Below are positions 11,300-23,627 of a stretch of 64,000 nucleotides of DNA, in pieces. Numbering within the stretch: position 1 is the stretch's first letter; each line of letters opens with the position of its first letter. The translations under genes were made by a program, and so were the position numbers. The notes under the pieces were generated by a model that searched no databases, was not told where the DNA came from, and saw only the letters and a list, made by a program, of their open reading frames with translations. The DNA comes from Carnegiea gigantea (Eukaryota > Streptophyta > Magnoliopsida > Caryophyllales > Cactaceae), in assembly GCA_029747015.1 (NCBI GenBank), contig JAKOGI010000023.1:1232501-1296500 (forward strand), in the 5' to 3' direction.

Positions 11300-13960
11300 T
11301 AGAAAGGTTTCTTTTTTTCTTAGTTGCCTTTCCCTTTCCTTTTGGTGTAGACTTTTTGTTTGTATTAGATGGACAAGTAGTCGAGTTGTGTCTAAGTTTC
11401 TTGCATGTTCTACATCTCATTATGTTATTTTTCTACCTTCCTTTGAGCCTTTTCTTCTACCTTTGGGGCCTGCCTCTCTTCTTTTGCACTGATGGAGGGG
11501 CTAAGAGAGATATGCCACCCATGGGTGGCCAAAACACTACGTTTGTCACTGGGTGTACGCGAAGCTATATGCTAGCTTATATTTTTTAATGTTCTAGTAC
11601 TCATGTACCTAGCCCTATATTTTCTGATTCATGTGTAAGATGAATTTCACGTTACCAAGGAATGCCTAATATCTACCAAAATTTACTGTCACAAGTTCTC
11701 TCTTCAAGATTGATAATAAATTTTGTTCTCCTATACACAACTTCAAATAATGGATCTCCATAAAACCTCCCTATTAACCCCTCATTATCTTTCTCTAATG
11801 TTTTCAATTGGCCTTCACACTTGGAATCACTATGCCTTTCTAATTTGTATCATTTTTTTTCCTTTTAAAAATTCAATCATTTCAATTATCCCTTATATAT
11901 TCACAGAAGGCAAACATAGGCCTATCTCTATAAACATTTATGAAATTGTTGAATGTTTGAACAAAGTATGTGCAATTATTATGAGCTTTTGTGATGGGGT
12001 CAAATAATTACGTGCACCAATACTTCTTGGGTTCTTCAAGTGACCATGTCACAGATATGATGCTCTCTTTCTTCAAAGCAAATCTTTTTTACAGACAAAA
12101 TTATTACATGCAATTGGTGCTCGTACAACTGCTTAAAAATTCAACATGTAATGAATTGTGTAGATGATTCTCTAGGAAGCTAGAAAAATTAACTAACTGC
12201 ATCAATTACTCCTTGTGAATCTCTAAAGAAATTAGCAGTTAAGTAAATATTTAAGTAAATTAGCAGTTGACTAAATGAATAGAAGAGGAAAAGAATAAGT
12301 TTGCGGCATTTACCTTGGAAATATCTACAATGAAGGTGTACTCCCCCTCCAAGTCATCCCCTTTAACCCCTCTTCAACTATTTAGGAAGTAACACTAGTT
12401 GTCCTTACTCTTTTGTTCTACAATATCATACGCAATTAGAAAGGAATCATTATCCCTATCACGGTGAAGTGCAGTTAGTGAAATTCCCTTGTATGGACCC
12501 TTCAAATGACACCCATCAACCCTAATGAATTTCCTATACCTAGCTAAAAAGCCTCCTTTCTAAGCATCAAAGCATATGAACATCCTAAAGAAAATCGGAT
12601 GCCCACCTTATTCCACTGGGTCCTGTCATTCAATATAGCACAATCTTCCAAGGTTTGCTCCTTTCCCATTATAGTGCACCTAGCTAAGTCTTGATAACTA
12701 TCTTCTTGTTTTCCATTAGTCGTTTCAATTATCTTATTCTTTGCATTCCTGAAGACGTGCTCAAGTTTTAACAACTTATACCTGCTTATCAAAGTGTTTG
12801 CTATGCCCTTCCTCTCCCACCCTTATATGCCCTATCAATTACATCAGTCTCATCTTCATTATCACTATCAAATATGTCATCTTCACTTACTGAAGACACC
12901 TCACCATCATCATCAACCACAATAGAACCCTTTTCACTCTCCTTAAATACTTTTTTATTAGAATCAAAATCATCCTAATCATTGTACTCAGAAACATTTG
13001 CATCAAGCAAAATTCCTTTTTCATTGTAAAAAGTAGGTTCCCATACAACAATCCCCTTCTCTTTGCCCCTTAGGTGAGGCCCTTGCTGCTACATGTTCAA
13101 ATATCACAATCCCTTTCCTTTTGTCCCTAGGTGATGATCTTGTCGAGGTAGGTTCAAATATCATAATACCCTTCCCTTTAGCCCTTGGTGAGCTCATTGT
13201 CACTAGTGGTTCATAGACAGTAGCTCCCTACTTTTATTCAAGTTTGAGGCTTTTGTGCTACTACCTTGTTTGGAAAATTGAATGCTAAGATTTTATTTGC
13301 TTTTGTGTCTAGGCACTGTATATGCTTTTATATGTTGCATTTGAACTTTGCAGCACTACTTGGAGCATATTATCTTGTTTTTGGACAAGGGATACATGAT
13401 TAGGACTTAGCTTCTCTTTGTAGTTCAACCTCATTACTGTCTCACCTATAGAAACAACAATTGTTCCACACAAAATCATCGACATCCACTCCACTATTTA
13501 CCCATTAATTCAATCCTTATCGTATAGTATTATCATCCCTTATTATCTTATACGCTTCCTTTGTACCATTGTCATCTTCTATTTTTTTTCATGCCTTACC
13601 CCTTTGCTTCATCATCCCATGTCAATTTCTTTTTAGTAACTAAAGGTGCCTCAATTTGAATGGCAGGTTCATCAATCTCAAACATTGTCCCCATCTAGTT
13701 GTTCCATAATTTGATTTACCTTTTTAGCATTTTTCCTATTTACGATGAAGAACTCAATCTAATCGTTTCAACCAAGCCATCTCTTGCCCATCTTGAGCAG
13801 ATCCCTATCAGAATTTACAGGCCATTTTTATGTTCAAGCTTGTGGGGGATAAGAAGAAATGGCAAATACCTAGGGGTGTCGTTAGTGTTAGGCTTTGTGA
13901 GAAATTTTCTAGATTCCTTTACCAAATCAATTAGTTACCACTCACCAAAATGCCTAGTCA
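11300..13960 (-). pseudogene. MuDR-type transposase pseudogene
   Basis: The minus strand, read across frameshifts and stops, gives MULE transposase landmarks in the correct order. Near 13.87-13.95 kb is an N-terminal 'FGEW-LIDLVKE' block. Then come an acidic Ser/Asp-rich linker (12.84-13.0 kb) and an 'AKNKIIETTNGKQEDSYQDL' segment (about 12.73 kb). At 12.49-12.54 kb is the diagnostic catalytic-core passage RKFIRVDGCHLKGPYKG, whose Asp is the first DDE residue. At about 11.65-11.75 kb is a SWIM-like 'LEERTCDSKFW-ILGIPW'. At 11.37-11.42 kb is a CX2CX4HX4C knuckle, CRTCKKLRHNSTTC. Family members are nuclear DDE transposases that bind the terminal repeats. Several in-frame stops and shifts make this copy non-functional. 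The exact start and end are uncertain. Confidence 0.8.
13021..13203 (-). repeat. Coding tandem repeat inside the MULE N-terminal linker
   Basis: The minus-strand frame encodes three successive units of about 20 residues built on SPR-K-KGI-IFE (SPRAKGKGIMIFEP, SPRDKRKGIVIFEH, SPKGQREGDCC). The first two are close in sequence and the third is decayed. It lies upstream of the catalytic core in the transposase remnant. Confidence 0.7.
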
Positions 13961-14689
13961 CCATATCAACCATCAATCTAGAACCAAGACACAACCATGA
14001 ACTTAGATTCTAGCTATTAAGACATCATTAGAAAAAATTAAACAAAAAGAAACAAAGGAATTAGTTACTGAATTAGGACTCTGCTCCGCATAATTTAACA
14101 TATAACCAAATCATGACTATCATATCAAGCATAAGTAAACCTACATAAAGCAAATTCACAATAAAACATAAATTCTAACATCATAACTATTTCCACATAT
14201 TAACAACCAAAACCTCTTATAAAATATTGAGCCAAACCCTATCTCTTAATAAGAACCCAAAAATTGAAACTTTCTTGGAAAATAATCATAAACAAGCTTA
14301 AGTCAAATGGAAATGTTGAGTTCCTTACCTCAGACTCTTTCATAAGGGAATTAGACTTCCAAATTTTGTTCGTTTCCAACCCAGATGTCAGCTTGTGACT
14401 TCACCTCTTAAAATTATACCTTGTCTAACTTGAATCACTATTCATTTGAATATCATCTAATAAATTTTTTGAAACGTTGATCGATAAGTACATATTATCA
14501 TTGTCGTCTGCATAAACCCTAACATCTTTTGTTGTTTTCGATTGATCCAATAAAGAGTAGAATGGGAAGAAGCATTGCTTTGGTCTGATCAACTTAGAAC
14601 CTGCCAAACCCCCTTCCCTTTTTTATCTCTTCATATTTAATGAGGGTATTGTTATCTTTCCATGTCTCTTTTGAATCCTTTACTCTTTT

Positions 14690-14804
14690 TTGTAGATTTT
14701 TATAATTAATTTTATACATTAGGTAGGATAAAAATATATTTAAATAAGTGATGGTATATAAAATGATTTCTAAAAAGGTGAACGAGGGTAGATGTGAATA
14801 TTTC
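14690..14804 (-). repeat. MULE right terminal inverted repeat
   Basis: Inverted counterpart of 9606-9720; the outer end is GTGAATATTTC read on the plus strand. Repeat X resumes at 14805. Confidence 0.75.
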
Positions 14805-15051
14805 AATCGAATAAGGTATCTTATAATCGAAGGGGGAGAATGGGAAGATACTGGCATAAGCATAGAGGTCACAAACCAACTCTTGAAATAAGACCATTCA
14901 TCATTCTCAATACTGTCCTTTAGATAGAGCATTTCTAAACAGAATCAAACAAGCTCAGGATTCTAGCATTGTTCATAATTAACAATTAGTAGTAATGTAG
15001 CAATCAAAACCCTATGCTTTTCATCCAATCTCTCTAGGACACCGTTAGTGA
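14805..15051. repeat. Repeat X, copy 2, segment 2 of 4
   Basis: Aligns with about 7690-7920 of copy 1. The shared 'gggggagaatgggaagata' and 'catccaatctctct' passages fix the register. The minus strand reads KDSIENDEWSYFKSWFVTS, related to the copy 1 reading EGIKNHYWFYFKSLFA. It ends with AGTGA, the probable target duplication of the Athila-like element. Confidence 0.6.
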
Positions 15052-16270
15052 TGTTAAAATCAAGTTATTTATTAGCTAATCTAGCTTATATCTAAATTAA
15101 GAAAAGTAATCGAAAACATGCAAATAAATTACTAATCAAGCATTAATCCTAGGATAATTATGATTAATTAAGCTACTTAAACCCTAATCTCCTCTAAGCT
15201 TACTTAATCAAAACTACTAAATGTAAGAGCATGACTAAAATCATTAACACAAAACATCATCTAAAGTACCAAATAACAAGAAAACATGAACTAATTAACT
15301 CAAAAAAACAATAAAACTAATCCAGAAGGAGAAAATAAGTTCACCATATGGGCTGCTTCAACCATAGAGCTTGAATCTCCAAGTTTGGAGCAAGAAGGAA
15401 TGACATATGGCTTTTTTCTACTTATTGAGTACTAATGTTTCCTAAATTCTCTTAATCTAACCCATGATTAGCCAAAATTTAAACTTGTAAAAATGGTTTT
15501 TAAACCTAACTTGGGAGAGAAAGAAAAGTAAGCATTGAAATGGAGAGTTAAGGCATAAGAAAAGAGATTAAAAGTAAAGAGTGGAAGAAAAACATAATAA
15601 AAGTGCTAAAGCATCAATTTAAGGCAATAATATAACCAATGCACGTAAATCTAAGCATGAAAATAGTAGATCAAAATGCAGAAAAACAAGAACTTGAATG
15701 TAAATGAAAGTAGAAGAGAGAGAGAAAGAGAAAAAGAAAAAATTATATAAAATTAAAACTTGGCGAACTTTGAATGTGGCTATAATAATCAAATCTCACT
15801 CTAAACTACTGCTAAGATCCATAAGCTAGCCCTAAACATACGTTAATCCTAAACATAAGCTAAACCTATGTAAAATGTTACTTAACGACGAATGGGGAGG
15901 ATGAGGTCTATATAGGCCCTAAAAAAGCAAGTTTGGTATGGTCACGTCATATGGCACAGGCTTACTGTGTGTACTTGCTAGAACAAGATAATAATGTAGA
16001 AATAGGGGTTGGCACAGTCATGCCAGTTGCCCAAATAGCCGTTGCCATTGTGCACGATCTTACTAACGGGCACTAGTAGCCTCACATCTTCTCCTCGACC
16101 TTGTTGGGCTTGGATCCTAAGCTTCTTGTTTACTTAGTTGACTTCTTTAAGTCTGAAAAGCTCTGAGGTTTCTTACCTTGGCTTATTTCCAATAAAAGAA
16201 CAAAATATAAATAAAAATCCAAAACTAATCCTTGTTAAATGACTAAAATCTAACTAAAATAAGGTGTGAC
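15052..16270 (-). repeat. 3' LTR of the Athila-like element
   Basis: Begins TGTTAAAATCAAG on the plus strand and pairs with the repeat starting at 26837. It contains a decayed 'tggcacagtcatgccagttg' type passage near 16.01 kb, similar to LTRs of Athila/Tat elements. The inner edge near 16270 is approximate. Confidence 0.6.
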
Positions 16271-16419
16271 ATGTCACACTTTGAGTCCTAAAAAAAAACC
16301 TTCATACCAAGACTTTGCTCATCTTCCAACAAAAGAAAACAAAACAAGTAAACCCTTTCTCAATTTTGTAGGAATCATGGTTGCATTTGGCACATGCAAC
16401 AAACTCTTTAAACCTGTAG

Positions 16420-17566
16420 TAATGAAGAATGGAATCCTCAAACTTCCACGATCATCAACAACACAAAAATTAATCACTCCAAATGATGCTTCTTTTAGAT
16501 TTAATCTCAAATAATCAATAAGATGGTGAGTTTTGACCCAAGGCAAGTTCCAAAAGATAGATAAAACACTTCCTACCAAGTTCGTCTCTTAAAGGCTCAT
16601 AGCCAGCCAAGAAGATCTCTAAAGGAAAGACTCAAACTTTCCATCAAATTTCTTTTCTAAAAAGTTATGGCCACCAAAGAAGAATCCTAAAGGAAAGACT
16701 CTGATCACCACTCCTGAATAAGAAATAAAGAGAAAATGGTCATTTGCTATTCAATTTATAATTCAACTTAAGCGGAGTTTACATAAAGGTAATGGGGTCT
16801 ATAAATACCCAAAATGAGAGAAAATGGTCATTTGCTATTCAATATAGGTACAAGTGTATCAATAGGGGGATTATAAATTATCTTAGGAAAACAAACCAAA
16901 TTATTAAAACAATTACAACCGAGGTAAGCTGTGTTTTCTAAGATTCATCATCCATCTTCTAGGGAGATTTTGGAAGGATTTACACCAGCAATGGAGGCCC
17001 CACTACTTGAAAAATCTTTCTTGGTATGTGTAGAATCCTCCATTCTAATTAATCTCAAAGATAATAACTATACCCTTCTAAATTAAGGCCATTTACATAT
17101 TGCTCCAAAACTGAAATTTTGTGCACAACCCATATGTTTGGGCCATTTATCCTAATATTGGAAGCCAATGCCAAATTTTAGCATAAGGGATCAAATAGAT
17201 ATCTTAGGGATTCATAAAAGTTTGGGCTTCCTCATTTGGGCTTTGTTTAGTAGGATTTAAACTTTACGCAAATTCAGTACATTTTCCAACAGAAACTTGC
17301 ACTATGTAAGTTGGGATTCGCATCCCTTTAGGGAATTAAAATGGAATCTAACTCGGGGTTTTATTGCATCATCCCAAAGTTAGCTCCATAAACTTCCCAA
17401 TAAAGTATAGATCGCTCCAATTGGACATCGATGGGTTGGCAAGGAGCCACATCAAACCTGCATGAAATGTTGGAGTAGTGGCCATCTTGTCCAAGGGAAG
17501 TGGGCTTGGACATTGGTGTAGATGGGAGTGTAGCCAAGAGTCATTTAAGAGATTTAGTATGTATCA
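16420..17566 (-). repeat. LARD-1 3' LTR
   Basis: Matches 19218-20350 along its whole length: 'ggaatggaatcctcaaac', 'gaatcctaaagaaaagactct' and 'tgtccaagggaagtgggctt' passages occur in both in the same order. The minus-strand start TGATACATAC adjoins the polypurine tract. Confidence 0.75.
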
Positions 17567-17580
17567 ACTTCCCTCTTTTG
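17567..17580 (-). other. Polypurine tract of LARD-1
   Basis: Read on the minus strand, CAAAAGAGGGAAGT lies directly before the 3' LTR start TGATACATAC, the position where plus-strand priming occurs in LTR elements. Confidence 0.6.
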
Positions 17581-17624
17581 AGAAGGATTTGCCTTTAAAT
17601 CCTTGGGATTAAAATTTTTTGACA

Positions 17625-18180
17625 TTAACCTTTCATGCGTTTTACCATTCTTGGGTTTGAAAACACCAAATGTACTAAGGACTCCTCTCTTGTTGAATGT
17701 GTAGGAGTTGTTAACATCTTTTGGACAACATCGAAGCAATGAGTAGCTCTCCTAAGTCTTATGAGCTTATTGAAGATCTTAACATACTCATCATAAGATA
17801 ACTCAAACTCTTCATACTCAAGAGAGGTGTCTCTTTTGGCTTGATTGCACTCATCTAGCCTTTCTCCCGTCATGATTTTGATGGGCAATAGGACATTTAG
17901 GATGAGTTCTTTTGGGATTTCATCCTCAAGCTTTTGACAAGCTATAAGGGCTAAAGGTTTCACTCCTTCACTTGTGTTTGGCTTCACCATTTAGTAAGGC
18001 AATCTGAAGCTTGTCCTTACTAGTGGCACACTCTTCCTGTGTTTCACTCTCGTGAGGGCTTTTCTTACTTTCCTTCCTTGGTTTGTATTTGTGAGGTGGG
18101 GGTAAAGAAGAGATTGCTAATGCCTTCCCTTGGTCTTCGTAAGAGTTATATCGATTATAACTCACATAACAATCAAACAT
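17625..18180 (-). pseudogene. LARD-1 interior open frames, unrecognised
   Basis: Two partly overlapping minus-strand frames (121 and 70 codons) lie downstream of the gag piece. They are charged and Lys/Glu-rich (for example KYKPRKESKKSPHESETQEE), like the low-complexity C-terminal tail of a gag protein, but no zinc knuckle or protease motif can be seen. They may be decayed continuations of the 18519-19007 frame. No function is assigned. Confidence 0.4.
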
Positions 18181-18518
18181 TTATGATGCAATAAGCAAAA
18201 CATGACTAGCACTCATAGGAAACATCTCATATAAGGCCGCATTTCTAAACTTGCTCATCGAGAATGAAAATAGGGCTTGCTTAGTGATGCTTACCTCAAT
18301 TCCTAAATTAGAACAATAGAGAGGATACGAGTGAGATTAAGGGACAATACGTAGTATAACTTCTACATTAGGTTTTGATTCAACTTCTTTCTCTTCAAGA
18401 TCCAAAAGGATGTCATTTTCTGGCTTGGCCTCTTCTTGTCCCATGCTAGGCTCTTCTCCTTTTTGAACCTGAACTTGAGCCTCCAGAGTTTCTTTAAAGG
18501 AAGCAACGAGTGGAGAAT

Positions 18519-19007
18519 CTATTTAAATGGGACCTTTAAGGGAGCTCTTATCCTTGGCCAAGCTTTCTCTTTCTCTTTTCTCATCAACAACCAAAGTAAG
18601 CTCATCGACAACCAAAGGAGCTTGATCTCTTCATGAGCAACAATAGGTCTTTCCTTTTCATCAAGGAGTAGATCTCGATAAAATCTCACATCTATAAATG
18701 ATTTGAGCCATCTCCAAGTCTTAATTCTAGGCTTGCGTTGAAGAGTTCTCTCATTCCTAAGGCACCTAAAGCAGTAGAGAGCAACACCTTGGAGTTTTTG
18801 AGTAGCTATCATGAAGTCCTCCTCACCCGAGCATCCTTTTGCCTCGAAATAATCTTCAAGTGTTTGAACCCATCTCAGATAGATGGTAGAATCCAAACTA
18901 ATACCATCAAAGCAAGGAGGGTCTTTCATGGCCTTCTTCATTTGTGCGATTTGACTTGAGAGCCTTCTCAATTGATCTCGGAGATCAAGTATGGCCAAAT
19001 CTTCCAT
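18519..19007 (-). pseudogene. Retrotransposon gag fragment
   Basis: A 162-codon minus-strand frame begins MEDLAILDLRDQLRRLSSQI, a short amphipathic, probably coiled-coil segment. It continues with the gag core pattern seen in plant gypsy elements: 'PPCFDGISLDSTIYLRWVQT' followed by LEDYFEAKG, then 'KLQGVALYCFRCL' and 'KIKTWRWLKSFIDVRFYRD' style passages (compare the family pattern F-G-x(n)-WL-LE-YF ... L-G-A-W ... WxxMKxxLxxRF). Gag forms the cytoplasmic particle in which element RNA is copied. The usual ~400-residue gag with a zinc knuckle is cut short here and no pol follows. Its position just inside the primer site agrees with the element's minus orientation. Confidence 0.75.
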
Positions 19008-19202
19008 GGTATCGAGAAGTAAATGGTGTAAAGGGATTGAGGATTATGTTTGAACTATTTTTTGTGTTCCTTTTGGGCTAAAAGGATAAGCAGGGCAAGA
19101 AAGAAAGTGTTCTTTTTTTTTTTGGGACGTTCAAAATATGAATTTTTAGAGGTAAAAAGGCAAGGTTTTCATAGAGAAATCAACCAAAAGTAGGACCTTT
19201 AG

Positions 19203-19215
19203 GCTCTGATACCAA
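19203..19215 (-). other. LARD-1 primer-binding site, initiator-Met type
   Basis: The plus strand reads GCTCTGATACCAA, the exact reverse complement of the Met-type primer site TTGGTATCAGAGC, just inside the 5' LTR. Confidence 0.85.
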
Positions 19216-19217
19216 CT

Positions 19218-20350
19218 TAATGAGGAATGGAATCCTCAAACTCCAAAGATCACAAATAACATGGAAATTAACCACTCCAAAGGATGCTTCTTTTGGATTC
19301 AATCTCAAACAATCAATAAGATTACGAGTTTTGACCAAAGGTAAGTCCCAAAAGATACATAAAGCACTTTCCACCAAGTTCCTCTCTTAAAGTTTCATAG
19401 CTACCCAAGAAGAACTCCAGAGGATAGACTCAAACTTTTCACCAAATTCCTCTTCTAAAGGTTCTTAGCCGGCAAAGACGAATCCTAAAGAAAAGACTCT
19501 AATCTCCACTCTTGAATAAGAGATAAAGATCTAGAGATTTTAGTGAGCGAAAATGGCAAATTAGCTATTACATGGAGGTAATGGGGTCTATAAATACCCA
19601 AAATGAGACAAATTAACTATTATAATATTGCTGCAAGTGTACTAATAGGGAGATTGCAAATCATCTTAGAAAAATAAATCAAATTATTAAGATAAGTACA
19701 ACCAAGATGAGCTGTATTTTCTAAGATTCATCCTCCATCTTCTAAGAAACTTTTAGAAGGCTCTACTCCACCAATGGAGGTCCCACCATTTGATAAATCT
19801 TCCTTGGAATGTGTAAAATCACCTCATTCTAATTAATCTCAAGGATAATAGATATACCTTCCTCAATCAAGGCTAATATCTAGATTACTCCAAAACTGCA
19901 ATTTTGTGCACACTCCATATGTCTAGACCATTTCTCCTAATATTGGAAGCCAATGCCAAATGTTAGCATATGGGGCTCAAATAGATCTTACGAATTCAGA
20001 AAAACGTGGGCTTGCCTCGTTTGTGCTTCGTTTAGTAGGATTTAAACTTGATACAAATTCAGCACATTTTTCGACAAAAACCTGCACTATGTAAGTTTGG
20101 ATTTTCATCACTTTAGAGAATTAAAATGCAAACCAACTCAGGATTTTATTGCATCGTCCTGAAGTTAACTCCCTAAACTTCCCAACAAAGTATAGACCGC
20201 TCCTATTGGACATTGATGGGTTGGTGAGAAGCCAAAGTAAACCTGAGTGATACGCTGGAGTGCTGCCATCCTGTCCAAGGGAAGTGGGCTTGCACTCTAG
20301 TGTTGATTGGCGTGTAGCTGATAGTCGATTAGGGGGTTTGGTATGTATGA
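19218..20350 (-). repeat. LARD-1 5' LTR
   Basis: Direct-repeat partner of 16420-17566. Its outer end reads TATGTATGA where the partner has TATGTATCA, so the terminal base pair has mutated. Confidence 0.75.
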
Positions 20351-20355
20351 CGTAG

Positions 20356-21224
20356 CCTTTCCTAGTGGACAAGTGTGTCTTTGTAAGGGTTTATAGAAGA
20401 TACACCCATAAAACCTCCCCCCCAAAAAAAAAAGAGAAAGGAAATGGAAAATGTTTTAGGGGTTTTCAAAATTTTCACAAACTAGCATCACATAGAGACA
20501 AATGAACAACGTAATCAACCAAATCATTTAAGTAACAAAGACACTCGTTGCACATGTCTAAAATCCGCATAGCAAGAGTAAGTCCTTGCTCATGGCAGAC
20601 TCGCACCAACTCTCACTACTCACCCACACCAACTCTAACCACTTGAGTGGTAAGTAAGTTAAAAGTAGAAACTCAGTTTAGCAATGTGAAACTCTCCCCT
20701 CTTATGTTTAATGATATCAAGGGCTCACTCAAAATCTCAATCTATTGATATATTCTAACATATGCTTTCTTAGCCTCGCAATTTCTGACCACTTGTATGC
20801 ACAATGTATGATGATAATCCAGAGGACTTTGATGGGCTGTAATGGGATCTTTGACAAAAGGGTCATGAATGGACAAATAATATAAGGATGTTGGAGCTAA
20901 GAAACCAAAGAATAAGGAGTAACAATAAAACCCAGCACGCAAATACATAGATCACACCCCATTATGCAATCACACTTACCCTCAAATTATACTTAAGAGA
21001 TATGAGTTAGGAAAATTCAAAGTAAAATTACAATTTCACCACTTTTATTCAGAATCATTTTTCTCCTTATCCTCTCTCTCTCTCTCTCTCTCTCCCCCCC
21101 TCTCTCTTTTACATTTAAGCACAAAAGTTTCACAGATCCACCTACCAAGTGTGCTTTTGAATCTTAGGTGAGAATCGAAGCATGAAATGACATAAGGTTG
21201 AACCAAGGTTTCCAAAGAAGGCCT
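20356..21224. other. Athila-like interior, no gene seen
   Basis: Between the two nested elements. It holds a C-run/A-run at 20419-20440 and a (TC)n microsatellite at 21074-21115. No protein family was recognised. Confidence 0.45.
21074..21115 (+). repeat. (TC)n microsatellite
   Basis: TC dinucleotides with a short C-run interruption near position 21096. Confidence 0.85.
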
Positions 21225-23610
21225 TTTGAATGATTGCACACAATTAACTAATGATACAATCTATGAGTTGACCCTACAACTTTAGGTATCCCAACATATG
21301 TGCTGCTCTTCAACCGTACTTGAGTAGTGGGCCCTCCAACTAATCAACCCAACCTAATACAAAGAAAGATAACAACTATAAAATACATTTTTTTAGTAGA
21401 GAACAAACCAAACACGCCAATGTAAGCTCAAACTCTTCTCAAGTTCCTCCTCTAAATTTGCAAGTGTAGCACTTATCTTTTTTTTCTTATGTATTTCCTT
21501 TTCTGTGTCTTTTTCAGCCTTTAAGATACTTCAAAATTTATAGCCAAGGATAATACAGCCTTTGCTAAGTAGCCGTTGCCACCAAATCAGGAAATAGTAT
21601 CTTCGGCTCATTTCAAGGCCTTAAAAAACAATTCAAGCCTTAAAAATTTTGCAATTTTAGCAAATCTGTCTACCAACGGTTAAATTCTTGATTACAATAA
21701 ATGATCCCTAAAAATCTTACCAAATCAAGTCTCATTATGTTAGGATCACATAATCAAATTTGAATCACAAAATATAATATCATAAAGATTACATAGTCAA
21801 ATTTGAAAACTAAATCATCTGAAGATATTGTGGCAACTCATAATTTTGAACGATGTAGCATGAAAAGCTTTCTAAATACTTCTTCCCCTTTTTGTATTTC
21901 ATCATAAAGGTAGCAGAAGAGGAGAAAGAAAAATTGAAGCATAAAAATTATAACAAACATATATAGCTTCCCCTTAATAAATCAATCACATATAAAGATG
22001 CTTCCCCTTAATTTATGGCACTCACACAAAAATATAAGGGGTTAAATACTAACAATAAAATCAATCACACACATTAATCCTCATTGACTTGAAATTCTTG
22101 TAAGCAACACAAGGATGCAATAAGGGATTAACATGTAGTAACATTAACAAATTCTCCCCCTATCAAGAGTAAATCATGATTATCAAAAAATCATCCAGTG
22201 ATATAGTTGTTCTCTTATAGAAACACGCAATCATTTATGTAGGCGCTAGAGAGCATAATAATTATGGACAAAAGCATTAAGATCATATGTGCATAATCAC
22301 ATGTCATAATAGCATAAGATACCAGAAAATATTAATCATGCTCACCTTCCAAAGATAATAAAGCAAATTAAAATTTAAAAATTAAAAATCAAAATTTTTC
22401 AAATAGGATGTAGATCACGTAAGATAACATCACCTTCCTTTTTCTTAGAATCAAATATTACAATTATCAAGATGTTGACATAAAAATTTAAACTCTTGAT
22501 TTTCAGTTATTACGAGGCAGCACAATCTTAACTTCTACCTTATGTTCAAGCTTTGGACTATATTTTACGGGCTTGAAATTTGCGCAATGACAAAAGAACT
22601 AAACTTACCTTATTTTTACATTTGGCAAACCATAACTTACCATATGCCATTATGAAGCTCCAATTTTTTCTTGTCCACTTGAATTTTCAGAAGGATTAAA
22701 TGCTATTTGAAGTTTATTATAACTGTCTAAATAAAGAGTCAATGACCTCCCACAAACATGCGCATTCTTTGTTGATTTTTTTCAAAAATGAAGCTCTTTG
22801 ACCAAATCTTAATGCCTTTTTCTTCTTGGGTTCAAAATTGTTAGAAGTAAGAAAAATTAATGACATAAAATTTTTCTTACCCTCAGTCTTGGCACATTTG
22901 CTTCATTTAACACCACAATCAAGAATTTTTGAAAGTTAAAAATTTGATGTGGCATTTAAATCATCACAAATATTACAAATTAGGGATAAATTGTCATTTG
23001 AAAATTTAAGAATGGATTTTACCTCATGCTTACCATTTTGGAGAATAGATGAATAACAACAATCTTTGCATTTCGCACCATTTTCAAGCAACTCCTCCAT
23101 TTGGGCATGACTAACATCAATATGTATACGGCCTTGAATTGGATCACCACTTTTATATTCTTACTCTTCATATAGTTGATGATCCTCAGCTTACGTAACA
23201 TTTCTGTCCATGATCATTTCATCATGTGCCATAAATTTACTTAACATCATATTTTGATTAGTACCATATAAATAGTGAGGAGTCTCCTAAATCTCATTGG
23301 CACTATCACAATGTGAGATAAATTCATAAATATCAATAGTAAGAGCACAATATAAAATGTCTAGAGCTTTAAAATTTTTGGACATCTGCTTATAATCATC
23401 TTCAGTATATTCATCTTCTGATTTTTCAACAACTAGTGAACCTTTGGCCATGATCTCCCAAAGGTCGAGACCCTTGTGCTTGATATAAAGTTGCATTGTT
23501 TCCAGCCACCAAAATTAGTACCTTTGAAAAGTGAAGGGCAACCAGAGTCAAAATCATAACTAGCCATAGGATCGAACTATTAGACAGTAAAGTCTTAAAA
23601 AATAGTACTA

Positions 23611-23622
23611 GCTCTTATACCA
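23611..23622 (-). other. LARD-2 primer-binding site
   Basis: The plus strand reads GCTCTTATACCA, the reverse complement of TGGTATAAGAGC, one base different from the standard Met-type site. Confidence 0.7.
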
Positions 23623-23627
23623 ATTAT

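Larger units (their letters stand above)
9606..14804 (-). mobile_element. Mutator-like element (MULE), 5.2 kb, decayed
   Basis: About 115 bases at the left end are the inverted, diverged counterpart of the last 115 bases at the right end, both beginning GAAATATTCACAT. Between them lies a frameshifted MuDR-type transposase on the minus strand. Repeat X is interrupted exactly here and continues on the other side. The 9 bases outside each end (ATGCAAAAA left, AATCGAATA right) agree only partly, as expected for an old 9-base target duplication. MuDR-type elements excise and reinsert through a DDE transposase; this one is almost certainly dead. Confidence 0.75.
16420..20350 (-). mobile_element. 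Non-autonomous LTR retrotransposon with gag remnant (LARD-1)
   Basis: Two direct LTRs of about 1.13-1.15 kb (16420-17566 and 19218-20350) flank a 1.65 kb interior. On the minus strand, the 5' LTR is followed by the primer site TTGGTATCAGAGC (plus positions 19203-19215), and a purine-rich AAAAGAGGGAAG lies against the 3' LTR start TGATACATAC. Flanks TGTAG (16415-16419) and CGTAG (20351-20355) fit a target duplication with one change. Only a gag piece is encoded, so mobility would have needed proteins from a relative. It sits inside the Athila-like element. Confidence 0.75.

Noticed and set aside
14594..14932. 112-codon minus-strand frame
   Set aside because: It crosses the junction between repeat X and the MULE terminal repeat, so it is a chimera of two repeats.
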